NCBI GenBank assembly: GCA_930367215.1
Contig: OV884058.1
Span: 169,118,478 to 169,182,477 of the forward strand
Direction of reading: 5' to 3'
DNA from: Pollenia angustigena
Taxonomy: Eukaryota; Arthropoda; Insecta; Diptera; Polleniidae
DNA: 64,000 nucleotides
The position numbers and the translations under genes are program-made. Position 1 is the first letter of the stretch; each line of letters starts with the position of its first letter. The notes below the pieces were generated by a model. It was not told the DNA's origin. It ran no database searches and was given only the letters and a program-made list of their open reading frames with translations. Below are positions 10,006 through 21,931 of this stretch, piece after piece.

Positions 10006-11379
10006 TCTAACTTTTGCAATAAAAGTTCGTTACAAACAAGTGATAAAAACTAAGCAAAACCTAACACAAACCAAAAGAAACTAATCAAACGACAGTAGCA
10101 CTACATATTTATAAAAATAGCTATAAACCAAAAAAAAAACTCGTTTCTCCACAAAAAGAACAACATAAAACCTAATTACATACTTGTGCACGCTAAAAGT
10201 GAAAAGAATAAAAACGAAATTCACTTTCTATGCCACCGCACAATATTCGTTATTGTCTCTTTTTAATAACTTTTAACCAAAAAGAAATAAAAGCGACGAA
10301 TAAACTTTGTGACTTTCTTTATTTCAACTACCAAATAAAACCTTCAAATGTTGGTAACTTGCTTTTAAAACTGTCAATCTTGGCATTGTAAAGCAGGAAA
10401 TTGTAAAAAAAAGAAAAACCAAAAAATTGGAAATTCTTAAACAAAACTTTTTCAAAAATCATGTCGTTACTGCTGCAATTTTTAGCTACTCAGCCCTTCG
10501 TGTGGCATTGATATTGAAAATTTGATTAGTTTTTTGACATCACGATGAAAAGAAGGGTTGAAATGAAACAGCAAGAAAATAAAACTTTGCTGACATTTCA
10601 ATTGTCAGCTTTTTAAACTATAAATAAAATTGTAAATCAACAAAAAATCTTAATGGATTTTATGTGCAGAGTAGGGTTTTGTGGCAGATTTTTGTTTGAG
10701 GTTAATCTTAAAATTGAACAAAAAATAGAACGTAGTGAACTTTTTTGTATAAATCTATATAAAATTATAGACTATTTCCGGAAATTCAAATACGTGGGAA
10801 GGGATTTTAAAATAATTAAGTTGGTTATTCTGCTTATACATACATAAGTAAAATTCACACTTTTAAATTGTTTCTTATATGAAAGGTGCCAGTCAAAATC
10901 TTTAAAAAGTTTTGTCACTTTAATTATTCATCTATAAGAATTTACATTATATTTAATTTAAACTTTTAATTTGTGAACCTGTCTGAGTGCTTTAATATTC
11001 TCACGCATAAAAAAACCGGGCTTAATACGATTTTACTTAACCCTCAAACAGCTGACAGCTTACAAATGTAAAACTTACGACTTGTTGACGTTTTTTATTT
11101 TATTTACAATTGTCCAAATTTCTTAAAACTTCATAAGAGAACTACAAATTCACTTATTAATCGAATACAAGAATATATAAGTGGTGAAACATTTTTCTAT
11201 TCCTCGTTTTACCAGTTTTTTAAAACTACCTGCTGAACGACTGACTGGTTTACTTTTGTAAACCAGTATAATTTGAGATATAAATAACAAAATTGTAAGA
11301 GCACCTGTGTTTTTTTTAAGAAGATTCAAATTTTATTCAAAATTAAATTAGAAAGAAATCAAAATTATGCATAATTATA
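10006..11379. other. Intergenic DNA, nothing recognised
   Basis: About 1.4 kb of AT-rich sequence. The one 64-codon frame starting at 10,653 has no recognisable feature. No transposon termini were seen. Confidence 0.5.
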
Positions 11380-12200
11380 TCAAAAATAGAAATAATTATT
11401 GACAATCCTGCACTTTGTAATCGTGACACAGTGCTTATCACATACCTTCTTTCCGCAAAGAGAGCAACACTTTCGCGTGACGCCATTTCTCCATTGCGCA
11501 GAATACGTACTTTCCTTTAATGCCCGATGTTCCTGGATTCGCTTGCAATTGTGGCTGTGGCTGATTCGATGAAAGGGTCCTGGTGTGCAGCATGCCCAGC
11601 ATAGCATTCCAAACATGAGGGCAACGATTGACGTGGCTAATCTGTGCTCGACGTCTGATGTTCGGAGTGGCCATATCGTTCGACAATGCAATAAAGAAGC
11701 TACGACCGGAATTGCTGGTCACATGCGTTTCAGAATACAGCACATGCTGCTAAACCTGACAAATCCACCATGTTGAAAAACATAGCTAATGGCCATCGAC
11801 GCGATTTCCAAATGCACCTGTAATTGCCAAGTATTTGGTCCATGGTATCCACGCCAGCTTTCTATTATATTACATTCTTATTTCTAGTTTGCCAGTTTCT
11901 GCATCAATGAAGTTGTTGGAATGCATCGAGGATAAAACAAAGACTTTTTTGGCTTTGTGCAGTAAGTGACCAATGTGACGTCTTGGCATTTCCAGTGAAA
12001 TACATGCTTGTTCTTGCGCATCGTGCCAACGACACTCGACTTTTTGTCAACCAATTGATGAGTCAAATGCAATCCGGTGAAAAAGTTACCCATAGTGATG
12101 TTTCGACCAGAGCACCAATATGGTTTGACGAGTTCTTGCACTACATTAGCGCCAATATTAGTGGCCATCGGTTGACGAGGCTGTCACCTCTCAGTGAATA
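11380..12200 (-). pseudogene. piggyBac-like transposase pseudogene (C-terminal half)
   Basis: Minus-strand blocks in order: TNIGANVVQELVKPYW, SGRNITMGNFFTGL, VVGTMRKNKHVF and LVTYCTKPKKSLFYPRCIP (12,168-11,900). Then AGVDTMDQILGNYRCIWKSR with RRWPLAMFFNMVDLSG (about 11,860-11,760), and finally a cysteine-rich tail CSLCGKKVCDKHCVTITKC (about 11,460-11,400). These are the piggyBac catalytic core and C-terminal zinc-binding domain. In the family NITCDNW/F carries a catalytic Asp; here the codon at 12,088-12,090 reads Gly. The Asp of GVDTMDQ is kept. A stop (plus-strand 11,730-11,732) and frameshifts separate the blocks, and the N-terminal half is absent. No TTAA-flanked ends were found. Inactive. 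Confidence 0.85.
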
Positions 12201-12319
12201 ATGAGTACAAATGAATAGACAAACACATAAATGACAAAGTGTATACACAAAAACATCAAAAAAACACCTGCGTTGTTTAACATTGCTAGGCCCAGGTGAA
12301 ATTATTGGCACAACGACTG

Positions 12320-13448
12320 CACGCAAAGAAAAAACATGGTTGTGGTAACCATATTCTAAGAGCAACATATTATGATAAGAACTATGATTGTAGTCACCAT
12401 ATTAAGATTATTATTGAATCATATTATGACTAAATATACTCGTACTATTACATCATAATATTTTTCCCTTAATCATATTATTATTCTGTTAATCATACTA
12501 AGTTAAGAAGTAATCAAATTATTGTCATGTTAATCATAATAAGCTAAGAAATTAATCATATTATTGTCATGTTAATCATAATAAGCTAAGAAGTATTATC
12601 ATATTATCATCATGTTAATCATAATAAATTTAGAAGCAATCATATTATGATACAGCACCTTTCATAGCTGTCATAAAAATACAAAATAAATTAAAATATT
12701 TTTGCATCGATTTTTTATTTAGTGGCTTTTTACAATTTTTCTTTATGTTAATCAAATAGCGGAGTTCAATATAAATCTTGCAAAAGAGCAAATGAAAAAT
12801 CTGGGGTTTTCATGGGCAACCGCGTGTGTCCATTTTTTCGATTTTATGATGTTGATGAAATATCGTAGCACTTTTATAAAATATAACGAAATCTCTGTGT
12901 GTTTTGTTGTTGGATTTTACAAAAAACTATGATATTTTGCATTTGCACTATTACATCACTGATACTTGAATGAACTCCGCTAATATTTTAATTTTTTAAT
13001 CTCTTTAAACTTATTTTTTTATGGAATTTTATCTTTTAATTGTTTAACCGCTCACAAATAAAAAAACGACACAACTGATTCAAAATTATTTTACAAATGG
13101 CGCTAACATAATATGATTAGAGTAAAAATAGTTTGATTGCATCTTTAACATAATATGATAAATGTATAGAAAGTTATCATGTTATGGCTATTAAATATCA
13201 TGATATGCTTGTGGGTTATATTATATGTTTTGAAAGTTATCATAATTTAGTTGTTAGAAAAATAATTATTTTTCGGTCAACAATACTCAAATTCATAATT
13301 GCGATAAACATTGATATGTTTACAGTAACTATAATATTGTTGATATTAAATAAAAATAACAATTATTTGTGTACGACAACAATATATTGTTACATTAAAC
13401 AAAGTGTTGTTGCCGTAACCATGCCCAACCATATTTTTTCTCTGCGTG
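12320..13448. mobile_element. Fold-back MITE, copy 1 of the 1.1-kb subfamily
   Basis: Ends CACGCAAAGAAAAAACATGG and ...TTTTTTCTCTGCGTG are inverted. The left half is an array of AATCATATTATNAT words. A second copy in the opposite orientation lies at 53,871-55,107 and matches along its length, including the stretch that can be read as the peptide VVAVTMPN. That shared peptide is a by-product of repeat identity, not a gene. Confidence 0.8.
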
Positions 13449-14210
13449 TGGTAGAACTTTTTGTTGGAGTTCAAAAACTGGTAGCTCCAAAACATTCCGT
13501 GCACGTTTTGCAAATTTTCTAATTATTATTTTTGTTTTTACTCTAAGAACGCTGCACATTGTGTTTAAAACACAACTTTTAAATTCTATTATTGCATCTT
13601 TCTATGCATATTCGTACATTACATATGGGCTTACAAATATAAACCAGTCCGCTGAAATAGGTAAAAGAAAACAGTCAGCTTTTTGAGGGGTAAAAAAAAC
13701 CAAGAAAACTTGAAATCAATTACATTTGACACTTTAAGCCAGTAAGAATGCTGATATCGGCTATGCCAAATGTTTTATACCCTAAGCCAAAAATTTTAAG
13801 CAGATTTTCATTAAATCTTATCCATCTGACTTCCTACTAAACCCTAAATTTCTTAACTTTTCCTCACGCCGACAAAAAATGTTTTATACTCACTACGCAC
13901 AGTGGGGTGAAACATATGCAAAACGAGGATTAATTCAGGGAAACCTGTTATTTATGACAACAATTTTTTTTGGATGTGTATATTGATTAATAAAAAAAAA
14001 CTTGTTGTAAAATTTTAGTGGAATTTTAATTTCGTTTTATTTTTTCGAAAAATATTTTTTTTTTTTTAAACAATGAACATTCATTGCTAAAATATGGAAA
14101 TAAAAATCATCTTCATTATTATCTTCACCTTCATCAAAATCATAATTTTCATGTTATCATCATCAACATCGGAAATATTTAGCAGAAAAAGCAAATCAAG
14201 TGCTGTTTGT
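13449..14210. other. Intergenic DNA, nothing recognised
   Basis: No domain-bearing frame. One phrase, GTGGGGTGAAACATATGCAAAACGAGGATTAATT in parts, is mirrored near 17,545-17,580 (AATTAATCCTCGTTTTTGGT, CACCCC), so it may be the outer edge of a repeat spanning 13.9-17.6 kb. Confidence 0.4.
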
Positions 14211-14214
14211 AGTA

Positions 14215-14650
14215 AATTTAAATTATGAAGCTTTTTCATTTTTGTACCAATCTATGTATTGTTGGGCCCAAAATGTTCATATTAAAATAACCTAATGTCG
14301 CATTTAATAAAACAATAACATTTTTTTTATCATTGGTTTAAAAAAATATCTTGAAAAAAGCAAAATTGAGCAAAATCATAAAATTTTCCATGAAGCTTGA
14401 ACTTTTGTCCCCTGTAACTCTATAATTTCTTGACCAATCTTCACTAGCAATCCATGATAATTTTAGACATTTTATAACCTTTCACTTAAAAGAAAGAAAT
14501 ACATAATCCGTTAAAATTTTTGAAGATATTTGCATTTCAGTCACATCATCTTTTTAAAAATCACAAATAACGGTTATTTTGGAATATCTCAACAAATGTT
14601 CTACTTTTTACAATTCTGACTTCACATAAAGATAAGCTGTCAGATTTATT
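14215..14650. repeat. Half copy of the 44.8-kb fold-back family
   Basis: Phrases TTGTTGGGCCCAAAATGTTC, GAACTTTTGTCCCCTGTAAC, TAATTTCTTGACCAATCTTC and TTGCATTTCAGTCACATCAT match one arm of the element at 44,812-45,878. Only about 430 bases are present, so this is a truncated copy. Confidence 0.75.
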
Positions 14651-15087
14651 TGGTCACGACTATGTTGAAATTTTGTGACGTAATGTAATCATTTAAACGA
14701 AACAAAACAGAAAAAACTAGTTAAAGTGTTTCACAAAATCTCAAATATTTTCACATGGGGCAAAAACGGGCTAGATTTTTTTTTGATTATACAAGTTGAA
14801 ATAGCATATTTTAAGAATATATTAAAAGTTTTGCCCAAGTATTCCCACGAACATTTTGAAAATCAAAATTTTATTAAAAAAACTAAATTTTTTGACCAAT
14901 TTAAAAAAATTAAAAAAACTTCCTCAATATTTTTCTTTACAAAAATGTATTAATAAATTAGTTAAATACCTGAAGTTGATGGATCCATTTAAAAAAAAAT
15001 GTGTTTTTTAAGAAACAATTCTCTCAAGTCGCAATTAAAATATCTTGATTTTCACTTTTTAACAAATATTTCCAAATTATAAAATAC

Positions 15088-16000
15088 TAGCTGACCCGAC
15101 AAACGTTGTCCTGTCCAAATAAAGAAAAATGTTTGCGTTCGATTTTTAAAATCCGTTAAAAAGATACGAACATTTGAATGAAAAATTAGTCAAATCGATG
15201 GAGCCGTTTTCTGATTTTAGGTAAATCAAAAAAAGTGGGCGTTAAAGTGGGCGGGACAAAATTTTCTTTCCGTAAATACCTAAGTTGGATCATGGCGATG
15301 ATTTTAAAGAAAAAATCGTCCAAATCGGTCAAGCCGTTCTCAAGTAATGTGCTTAATAGAAAAAGTTGGCGTAAAAGTAGGCGTGGTACATTTTGCTTTT
15401 GATGAAAACGTAAAATGGATTAATACGAACATTTAAAAGAAAAATTTGTCAAATCGATGGAGACGTTTTTTGATTAAAGAAAAAATCGTCCAAATCGCTC
15501 AAGCCATTCTCAAGTAATGCGCTTAATAGAAAAAGTGGGCGTAAAAGTAGGCGTGGTACATTTTTCTTTCGATTAAAACGTAACATGGAAAAATTAGCCA
15601 AATCGATGGATCCGTTTTTTGATTTTAGGTAAATCGAAAAAAGTGGGCTGGACATAAAAGTGGGCGTAAAAGTAGGCGTAGTAAATTTTTCTTTCGATGA
15701 AAACTTAAAGTGGATTAATACGAACATTTGAAAGAAAAATTTGTCAAATCGATGGAGCCGTTTTCTGATTTTAGGTAATTCGAAAAAAGTGGGCGTGAAA
15801 GTGGGCGGGGAAAATTTTTCTTTTCGTCACAATTATATAGATGTCATTGGTGGTGAAATATCAAAATTGGATTTTGCCACGCCCCTCCGCCCGCACACCG
15901 AAAATCAAAAATCAGACTTAACAGTGTCAGCCGCCTGAATATTCTAAAGATTCCCTGAAAATTTCATCAAAATCGGCCCGGCCGTTTTGGAGTCGATACG

Positions 16001-16001
<1 letters not shown>
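15088..16001. repeat. Dispersed repeat with tandem GTGGGCG units
   Basis: It begins TAGCTGACCCGACAAACGTT, a phrase I recognise as the edge of a repeat common in flies and moths. Imperfect tandem units follow, keyed on TACGAACATTTGAAAGAAAA, CAAATCGATGGAGCCGTTTT and AAAAGTGGGCG, recurring near 15,168, 15,423 and 15,718. It ends CCGGCCGTTTTGGAGTCGAT directly before the ACAT microsatellite, suggesting that the microsatellite is its 3' tail. Confidence 0.65.
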
Positions 16002-16031
<30 letters not shown>

Positions 16032-16057
16032 CATACATACATACATACATACATACA

Positions 16058-16091
<34 letters not shown>

Positions 16092-16309
16092 CATACAAAC
16101 ATACATACATACACACATACATACATACATACATACATACATACATACATACATACATACATACATACATACATACATACATACATACATACATACATAC
16201 ATACATACATACATACATACATACATACATACATACATACATACATACATTCATACATACATATATACATACATACATACATACATACATACATACATAC
16301 ATACATACA

Positions 16310-16343
<34 letters not shown>

Positions 16344-16585
16344 CATACATACATACATACATACATGCATACATACATACATACATACATACATACATAC
16401 ATACATACATACATACATACATACATACATACATACATACATACATACATACATACATACATACATACATACATACATACATACATACATACATACATAC
16501 ATACATACATACATACATACATACATACATACATACATACATACATACATACATACATACATACATACATACATACATACATACA
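16002..16585. repeat. ACAT tetranucleotide microsatellite
   Basis: About 584 bases of near-perfect (ACAT)n with a few substitutions (for example TATATACATACAAAC near 16,085-16,100). Long frames on both strands that read THIHTYIH or MYVCMYVC are artefacts of this array and should not be annotated as genes. Confidence 0.97.
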
Positions 16586-17030
16586 GGAAATATATGAAAG
16601 ACGAGAAAATAAAACACATGCGGGTGAAAACTTCGATGGTAGAGAAAAGACACGGATAAAAGATGATGCAAGGGAAAGGCTGCTCCAAGCTTGGCAAGTA
16701 CTATGGGATGAAACGGATAAATGTAGATATACCCACACTCTTATTCCGAACATAGGGGCTTGGATGGATAGAAAACATGGGGAAATTAACTACACTCTTA
16801 CCCAGGTATTTAGTGGGCATGCCAACTTTGGAACATACCTAAAACGTTTCGGGAAGAGGGAATCGGATGTTCGCGAACTCTGCTGTAGCTCCGAAGACAA
16901 CGTTGAACATACTGTTATAAAATGCGGCTTTTCGAGGAGCAGAGGAAACATATTTCAGGAAATGTCTGAGAATATCAAGATAGCTGATATATTTAACTTA
17001 ATGCTATCAACCCCGGAGAAATGGAAGTAA
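16586..17030 (+). pseudogene. C-terminal end of R1-type ORF2
   Basis: 148 codons read without interruption from the microsatellite boundary to a TAA stop. Visible features: RERLLQAWQVLWDE, LIPNIGAWMDRKHGEINYTL, TQVFSGHANFGTYLKRFGK, then a cysteine/histidine knuckle CCSSEDNVEHTVIKC followed by R-rich residues. This matches the region after the reverse transcriptase in R1-clade ORF2 proteins (a CCHC-type nucleic-acid-binding motif). The endonuclease and polymerase are missing, so the fragment is non-functional. The frame continues into ACAT repeats upstream only by chance. Confidence 0.8.
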
Positions 17031-17267
17031 TATTCACGTGCAATTTAATCTATTCTGAGGGCGAAAATGGAATGGCAACGAGCACAGGCGCCGAACCCCT
17101 AATCTCATACGGATGTATGCTGGACGGGGGAGTAGGAAAAGGTGATGGTTGATGACCAGTAAAATGAAATCCACCCCAAAGTAATTCTAGAGTGGTTCCG
17201 GGGTGGTGGTTCCGGTGTAGGGCCACTAGTTGATAGCTCGCTATCACTACGTCCAATTAAAAAAAAG
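16586..17267 (+). mobile_element. 5'-truncated R1-clade LINE (Waldo-like) in ACAT repeats
   Basis: A LINE ORF2 3' end plus about 235 bases of 3' UTR, ending in an A run (17,259-17,266). It has ACAT repeats immediately on both sides. Waldo elements of the R1 clade are known to insert into ACAY repeats, so the position itself supports the assignment. 5' truncation is the usual fate of LINE copies. Confidence 0.75.
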
Positions 17268-17389
17268 CATACATACATACATACATACATACATACATAC
17301 ATACATACATACATACATACATACATACATACATACATACATACATACATACATACATACATACATACATACATACATACATACATACA
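17268..17389. repeat. ACAT microsatellite, right part
   Basis: About 122 bases of (ACAT)n directly after the poly(A) of the R1-type element; it is the other half of the array split by the insertion. Confidence 0.95.
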
Positions 17390-19290
17390 CATATCCTGTT
17401 TTATATATAGATTATTCAACTTTGGCAGCGTATAACAAAAAAAGTAAACAACATAGATCCACAATTTTTACAGTTAGTCGTGTTGAATTTTATCTACTTT
17501 TATATGGTACCAAATACTTATACGAAAAACTAACTTTATTTTTGAATTAATCCTCGTTTTTGGTACTGTTCACCCCTCTGTGCAACGGCTTAAAATTTTT
17601 GCCAATTAGTGCAAAATTAGTGCTATCTATGCCTCGCTTGCCAGATAAAAATTTGCTAAATGCTTGAAAAGCTATAAAAAACATTGATTTTAAAAAGAAT
17701 TCTTGACCATTAAAAACTTCCTTAAATCAGCGTTTAAAAAACTGCCATTTCTTCCACTTCTTCATTTGTCATTGGCCAAAAAAAAACTGTTGCTTTTACT
17801 GCTGATTCTTTAAATGTAAACATTCGCTGTCAAACCAACTCAAAAAGCGACATTTTCGTTTTTTGTTTGGTTTCGACTGCAGTTTAAAACCAGAGAGAAA
17901 CCCAGAGAACACTATATACTGTACCTTAGTGTTACGTACCGTAGAAATATGGAAAACATAAACGCTTATAGTGTTTGTGTAGTAAATATTAAAAAAAACG
18001 ATTATCTGCTTGTGATCTTCGTTTGCAATAAGAAACCAACTCAACATAAAGATGAGAAAATTATACTGCGTTCTGTTTTTCGTTAAAAACCACAAGCTTC
18101 GTTGTGTTCGGTTCAACACTTTAATGTTCCTTTGTTTCAGTTATGCTCAGCGCTCTTTTGACTGGTAAAGACAATTAAAAATTTTCTACAAAAACAAAAT
18201 ACATATTTATGTGTTTTTAACATAAAAATAGAAAAACAAAAACCCAAATAAAAATCTTTGCAAAAACCAATCATGTACACAATACATACACAGGCTTTTC
18301 GAAGTGTGGTCGTGTCAATTACCAAGCAACAACAACTACACTAGTGACAAGAGATTTTTAAATGTTTTGTTTGCATATTCCTTCATTAATATGAAAAAAA
18401 ACACTACAGAATATTTAATTTTAAGGTATGTTTACAGAAGAACTACAATTGTACTTGTACAAAGTAAAACATAAATTTAAGGGGCCCATATTTCCGGAAT
18501 CCAAGCTAACTTTTCAAAACCCTTTGGCAGATTTGCTCTATTTTTAGTCTACTTTCATTTCGCGTTGCAAGTGCGAGCCGAATTTTGTTGCACTGTGTTA
18601 TCGACCGACTGGCCAGTCGACTCCTCTTTTTTTACCTTAATAAAAAATGAAAATTAAATTCGTGGGATTCTTATAAAATGTAGCATATATTCGTTCTATA
18701 AGACTAAAACTTTAATGAACTACCGAATTCTATTTCGCTTATCGCTCTATAATTTACTAAAGTCCCATTAAAAACCCACTCTCAAACAGAAATGAGCAAA
18801 AATATTGTGTTGAGATTTGTTCCAGATTGGTTCAAACCTAAAACCGAATCGAGCAATCATAATGTGATAATGTGAAAAAATTGGCCCCATAAAGTTTTAC
18901 ATAAAAAAACTATTGCTTTTTATATTTTATAGATCGGTCCAAAATTCAAAGTGGGTATCTTCTAAAGCATACCTTTGTAAAATTACCTTTCGTATTCCTA
19001 AGCCCGTAAAAAATAACGTTTATAGTTCGAAATTTGGACCACTTTAGTTTTATATGACCAGAAATTGTGCTGTCAGATATTGTAGAGATTATTTCATTGT
19101 TTGTCACAGATGTAATATTAAGTGAGCTCATATTAAGTGAACTCCTAAGAAATTTAAAAGATGATAAAGGTGATCAGATATTCGGTACAAAGTTTGTATA
19201 CCCACACCACAATAGTGAAGAGGTTATTGTGCATTTGTGCTAATGCTTCTAAAACGTTAAAGTCTTGGTCCTAGATTGTTTCGCCTTTAA
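17390..19290. other. Intergenic DNA, nothing recognised
   Basis: About 1.9 kb of AT-rich sequence. Minus-strand frames at 17,796-18,325 show no domain, compositional or context support and are not called. Confidence 0.5.
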
Positions 19291-19299
19291 GTACACCGA

Positions 19300-19716
19300 T
19301 CGACTCAGCATAACTTTCAGAATAACTTTCTGAGTAGATCTAACGATGTCCGTTCAGTTGGCAAGCTGGCTGTGCATGCTAACCTTGTGTGCAAAGTGCA
19401 GGACGCAACTTTAGAGATAATTTGATAAAATTTGGTAAAAAGGTCCTTATTGCCAGAGGACTATAGCCTTTAGAAAACGTGGCGAATGGGTTCATAATTT
19501 CACGTACAAGCTTCTTTCCGGAATATCTTTTTGTGCAAAAAAAAAACCATCTTATTATGTTGGTATTTAGATAAAATTTAGTGCAAACTTATTTTATTGC
19601 AATACAAATCATCGTACAAAATGTTATTGGAAGCGACCGATATTTGACCATAGCTCCAATACAAATACGACTGCGAAAAATAGATTTTAATGCCATAACT
19701 TTCTTATAAATGTAGA
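19300..19716. repeat. Dispersed non-coding repeat shared with 59.93-60.25 kb
   Basis: Shared phrases: CTAACGATGT/CTAACAATGT, CTTGTGTGCAAAGT/CTTGTCCGCAAAGT, GAGATAATTT, CCATCTTATTATG, GGTATTTAGAT and TTTTAATGCCATAACTT. Both copies run the same way. No coding capacity; the class is unknown. Confidence 0.6.
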
Positions 19717-19717
19717 T

Positions 19718-20224
19718 TAGGGTGGTTACAAGAAATCAATGTTAGATTTTTCATCGGCGCAACCACCTTATATGTGCCAATAGCATAAAAAATGCGATTG
19801 ACAAAGTTTCAGCTTAATCGGATAACGCTAACATGTGCCTCATTGAGAATAAATTAAGGAAAAACAGCGAATTTTCATTAAAATTCGTATTTCCTTACCT
19901 TTATAACCGATACCATTCATTTTAGGAACCTAAGTCGAGTCTTGTTTTATAGGAAATTTTATTCTTATTTATTTTGATATTGATAGTTTTGTTCCTTTCA
20001 CCAATAGATAAAGTGATATTTAGCATTAATTAAGGACAAAGAAATACGAATTTTAGTGAAAAATCACTGTTTTTCCCTAAGTTATGCTCAATGAGGCACG
20101 TTTTGGCGTTATCCTTAAGCTTAAACTTTGTCAATCGGATTTTCTAGGCTATTGGCACATTTAAGAGGGGAGCACCAAAAGATAGCCCCCAAAAAAAAAT
20201 TTACCATATCTTGTAACTACCCTA
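19718..20224. mobile_element. Fold-back MITE A with TAGGGTGG ends
   Basis: It starts TAGGGTGGTTACAAGAAATC and ends TTGTAACTACCCTA. Most of the right half is the reverse complement of the left: GTGCCTCATTGAG against CTCAATGAGGCAC, and TTAAAATTCGTATTTC against GAAATACGAATTTTA. It lies one base from a sister copy. Confidence 0.8.
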
Positions 20225-20225
20225 A

Positions 20226-20743
20226 TAGGGTGGTTACCAGAAATCAGTGCTGGATTTTCCGTCGGGGCACACCCCTAATATGTGCCAATAGGATAGAAAA
20301 TGCGATTGATGCAGTTTCAGCCCAATCGGGTTACGCTAACATGTGTCTCATTGAGCATTAATTAAGAAAAACAGCGATTTTTCAATAAAATTCGTATTTC
20401 TTTATCTTTATAACCGAAACCATTCACTCTAGGAACCTGAGTCGAGTCTTGTTTTATAGGAAATTTGATTCTTATTAATTTTGATTTTAATAGTTGTGTT
20501 CCTTATACCAATAGATAAAGAGATATTAATATTATTATTAATTAATAAGAATAAAATAAAAAAAGAATAAAAAGGTTCCTAGAAAATCGCTGTTTTTCCT
20601 TAATTTAATCTCAATGAGGCACATGTTAGTTAGCGTTATCCGATTAAGCTGAAACTTTATCAATCGCATATCTCATGCCATCGGCACATATAAGGGGGTT
20701 GCGCCGATGAAAAATCCAACACTGATTTCTTGTAACCACCCTA
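20226..20743. mobile_element. Fold-back MITE B, tandem sister copy
   Basis: It starts TAGGGTGGTTACCAGAAATC and ends GATTTCTTGTAACCACCCTA, same internal fold-back as copy A. The octamers outside the pair (ATGTAGAT before 19,718 and ATGTCAAT after 20,743) agree at six of eight positions, compatible with an 8-bp duplication around the whole dimer. Confidence 0.8.
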
Positions 20744-21233
20744 ATGTCAATATTATAATAAAAATGTGTCATGATAAAATATTGTCCTGATAAGTCCAAA
20801 ATTAACCATATGCTCCATATAAACCTCAATACTAAAGTCTCATATAGATGAAGATATCTAAATAGTATACGGCACAAAGAACTTTTACATGAATCCTCAA
20901 CTCATAGCATAATTTTGCTCAGGCGGGTCCATGGTTGCCCATAACTGGCAATAAGTCTCAAATAGCGTACAATAGCAAAAATTTTTTTTATATACGGACT
21001 TGGCCGACTATTCTTTCTTAGAATTAAAAAAAAAATAATTATTAAAATAAAATATGACAAGCAAAAGTTTTCTTTTGCTAAAAATAAATATTTTTTTTTT
21101 TTTTCTTAATATTTCCAAAGCCGAAGTCCCAAGCAGAAGGATTAAAAAAGAGTTGGGAAAAAAATTTGTTTAAAAACTTATTAAACATTAGCTAATTAGA
21201 ACTTGTCACTAATGAATTACATAGTGTAAAATA
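20744..21233. other. Intergenic DNA, nothing recognised
   Basis: No coding frame or repeat was noticed other than homopolymer runs. Confidence 0.5.
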
Positions 21234-21931
21234 CACAGAAAGAAAAACACTCGGGATAAATCAAGTTTTCTTTGATTACTTTAAGTACGAATCGTACTCA
21301 GAAACTCAAGTACGAACAACACTTAAACGTACTCAAAACAATCCTTAATGGGTAACCTTCGAAAATCAATCCCGGAATTTCTTGAAATAAGTATAAAATT
21401 CTTAAATCAAGTAAAAAGAAGATTAAACTTTTCGTTGTGTTGAAACTTCCGTCTTACGCATGTTTTGATTTTCTATGCACATTGAAAAAAGGCCTTGCCA
21501 GACTCATGTGTACCACGAAGGGTTAAAAAGTAAATTTGACCTCTTGCTTCTCATTTAGTTTATATTTTTGGTAAAATATGTACATAAGATTGTTTAAGTA
21601 AATACCATATCGGGCATGATGTTGGTGTTTTATCATTCTGTAAAGTGTAAAACGGGTAAGTAAATCCATCATTATAATTTTTTCTTATAATAGTTGAATC
21701 AAGCGTATTTTGAGATTGATTCAATCTTAGTTTTCTTAAATCAATCTCATTTTCGGATTATTTCAAGTACGAAATCGGGATTTAATATGGATAATTTAAG
21801 TATTTTGCGATTGAAAATCCGTACTTGAATCAATCTTTGTGTACTTGATTCAAGAAAATGCGTACTCACCGTACTATTAATACCTCTTCGGATTGATTTG
21901 AGTGCGAATGGATTGATTTTTCTTTTGAGTG
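21234..21931. mobile_element. Fold-back MITE with TA duplication, GTACTTGA family copy 1
   Basis: Termini CACAGAAAGAAAAACACTCG and ...TTTTTCTTTTGAGTG, with TA outside both ends (21,232-21,233 and 21,932-21,933). The arms carry TCAAGTACGAA and ATTGATTCAAG words. A 965-bp copy in the opposite orientation is at 49,419-50,383; both share the core CATATCGGGCATGATGTTGG. TA duplication suggests Tc1/mariner-type mobilisation. Confidence 0.75.

Noticed and set aside
10653..10847. 64-codon open frame in the 10-11.4 kb gap
   Set aside because: Length expected by chance; no recognisable motif or neighbouring signals.
13184..13522. 112-codon frame similar to one at 53,827-54,135 as a conserved small gene
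   Set aside because: Both lie inside copies of the same fold-back MITE; the frame includes the terminal repeat.
15927..17030. Very long open frames of MYVC or THIHTYIH repeats on both strands
   Set aside because: Direct translation of the ACAT microsatellite. Only the part after 16,586 on the plus strand has protein-like sequence.
17796..18325. Minus-strand frames of 107 and 62 codons as exons
   Set aside because: No domain, no repeat evidence and composition like the surrounding AT-rich DNA.
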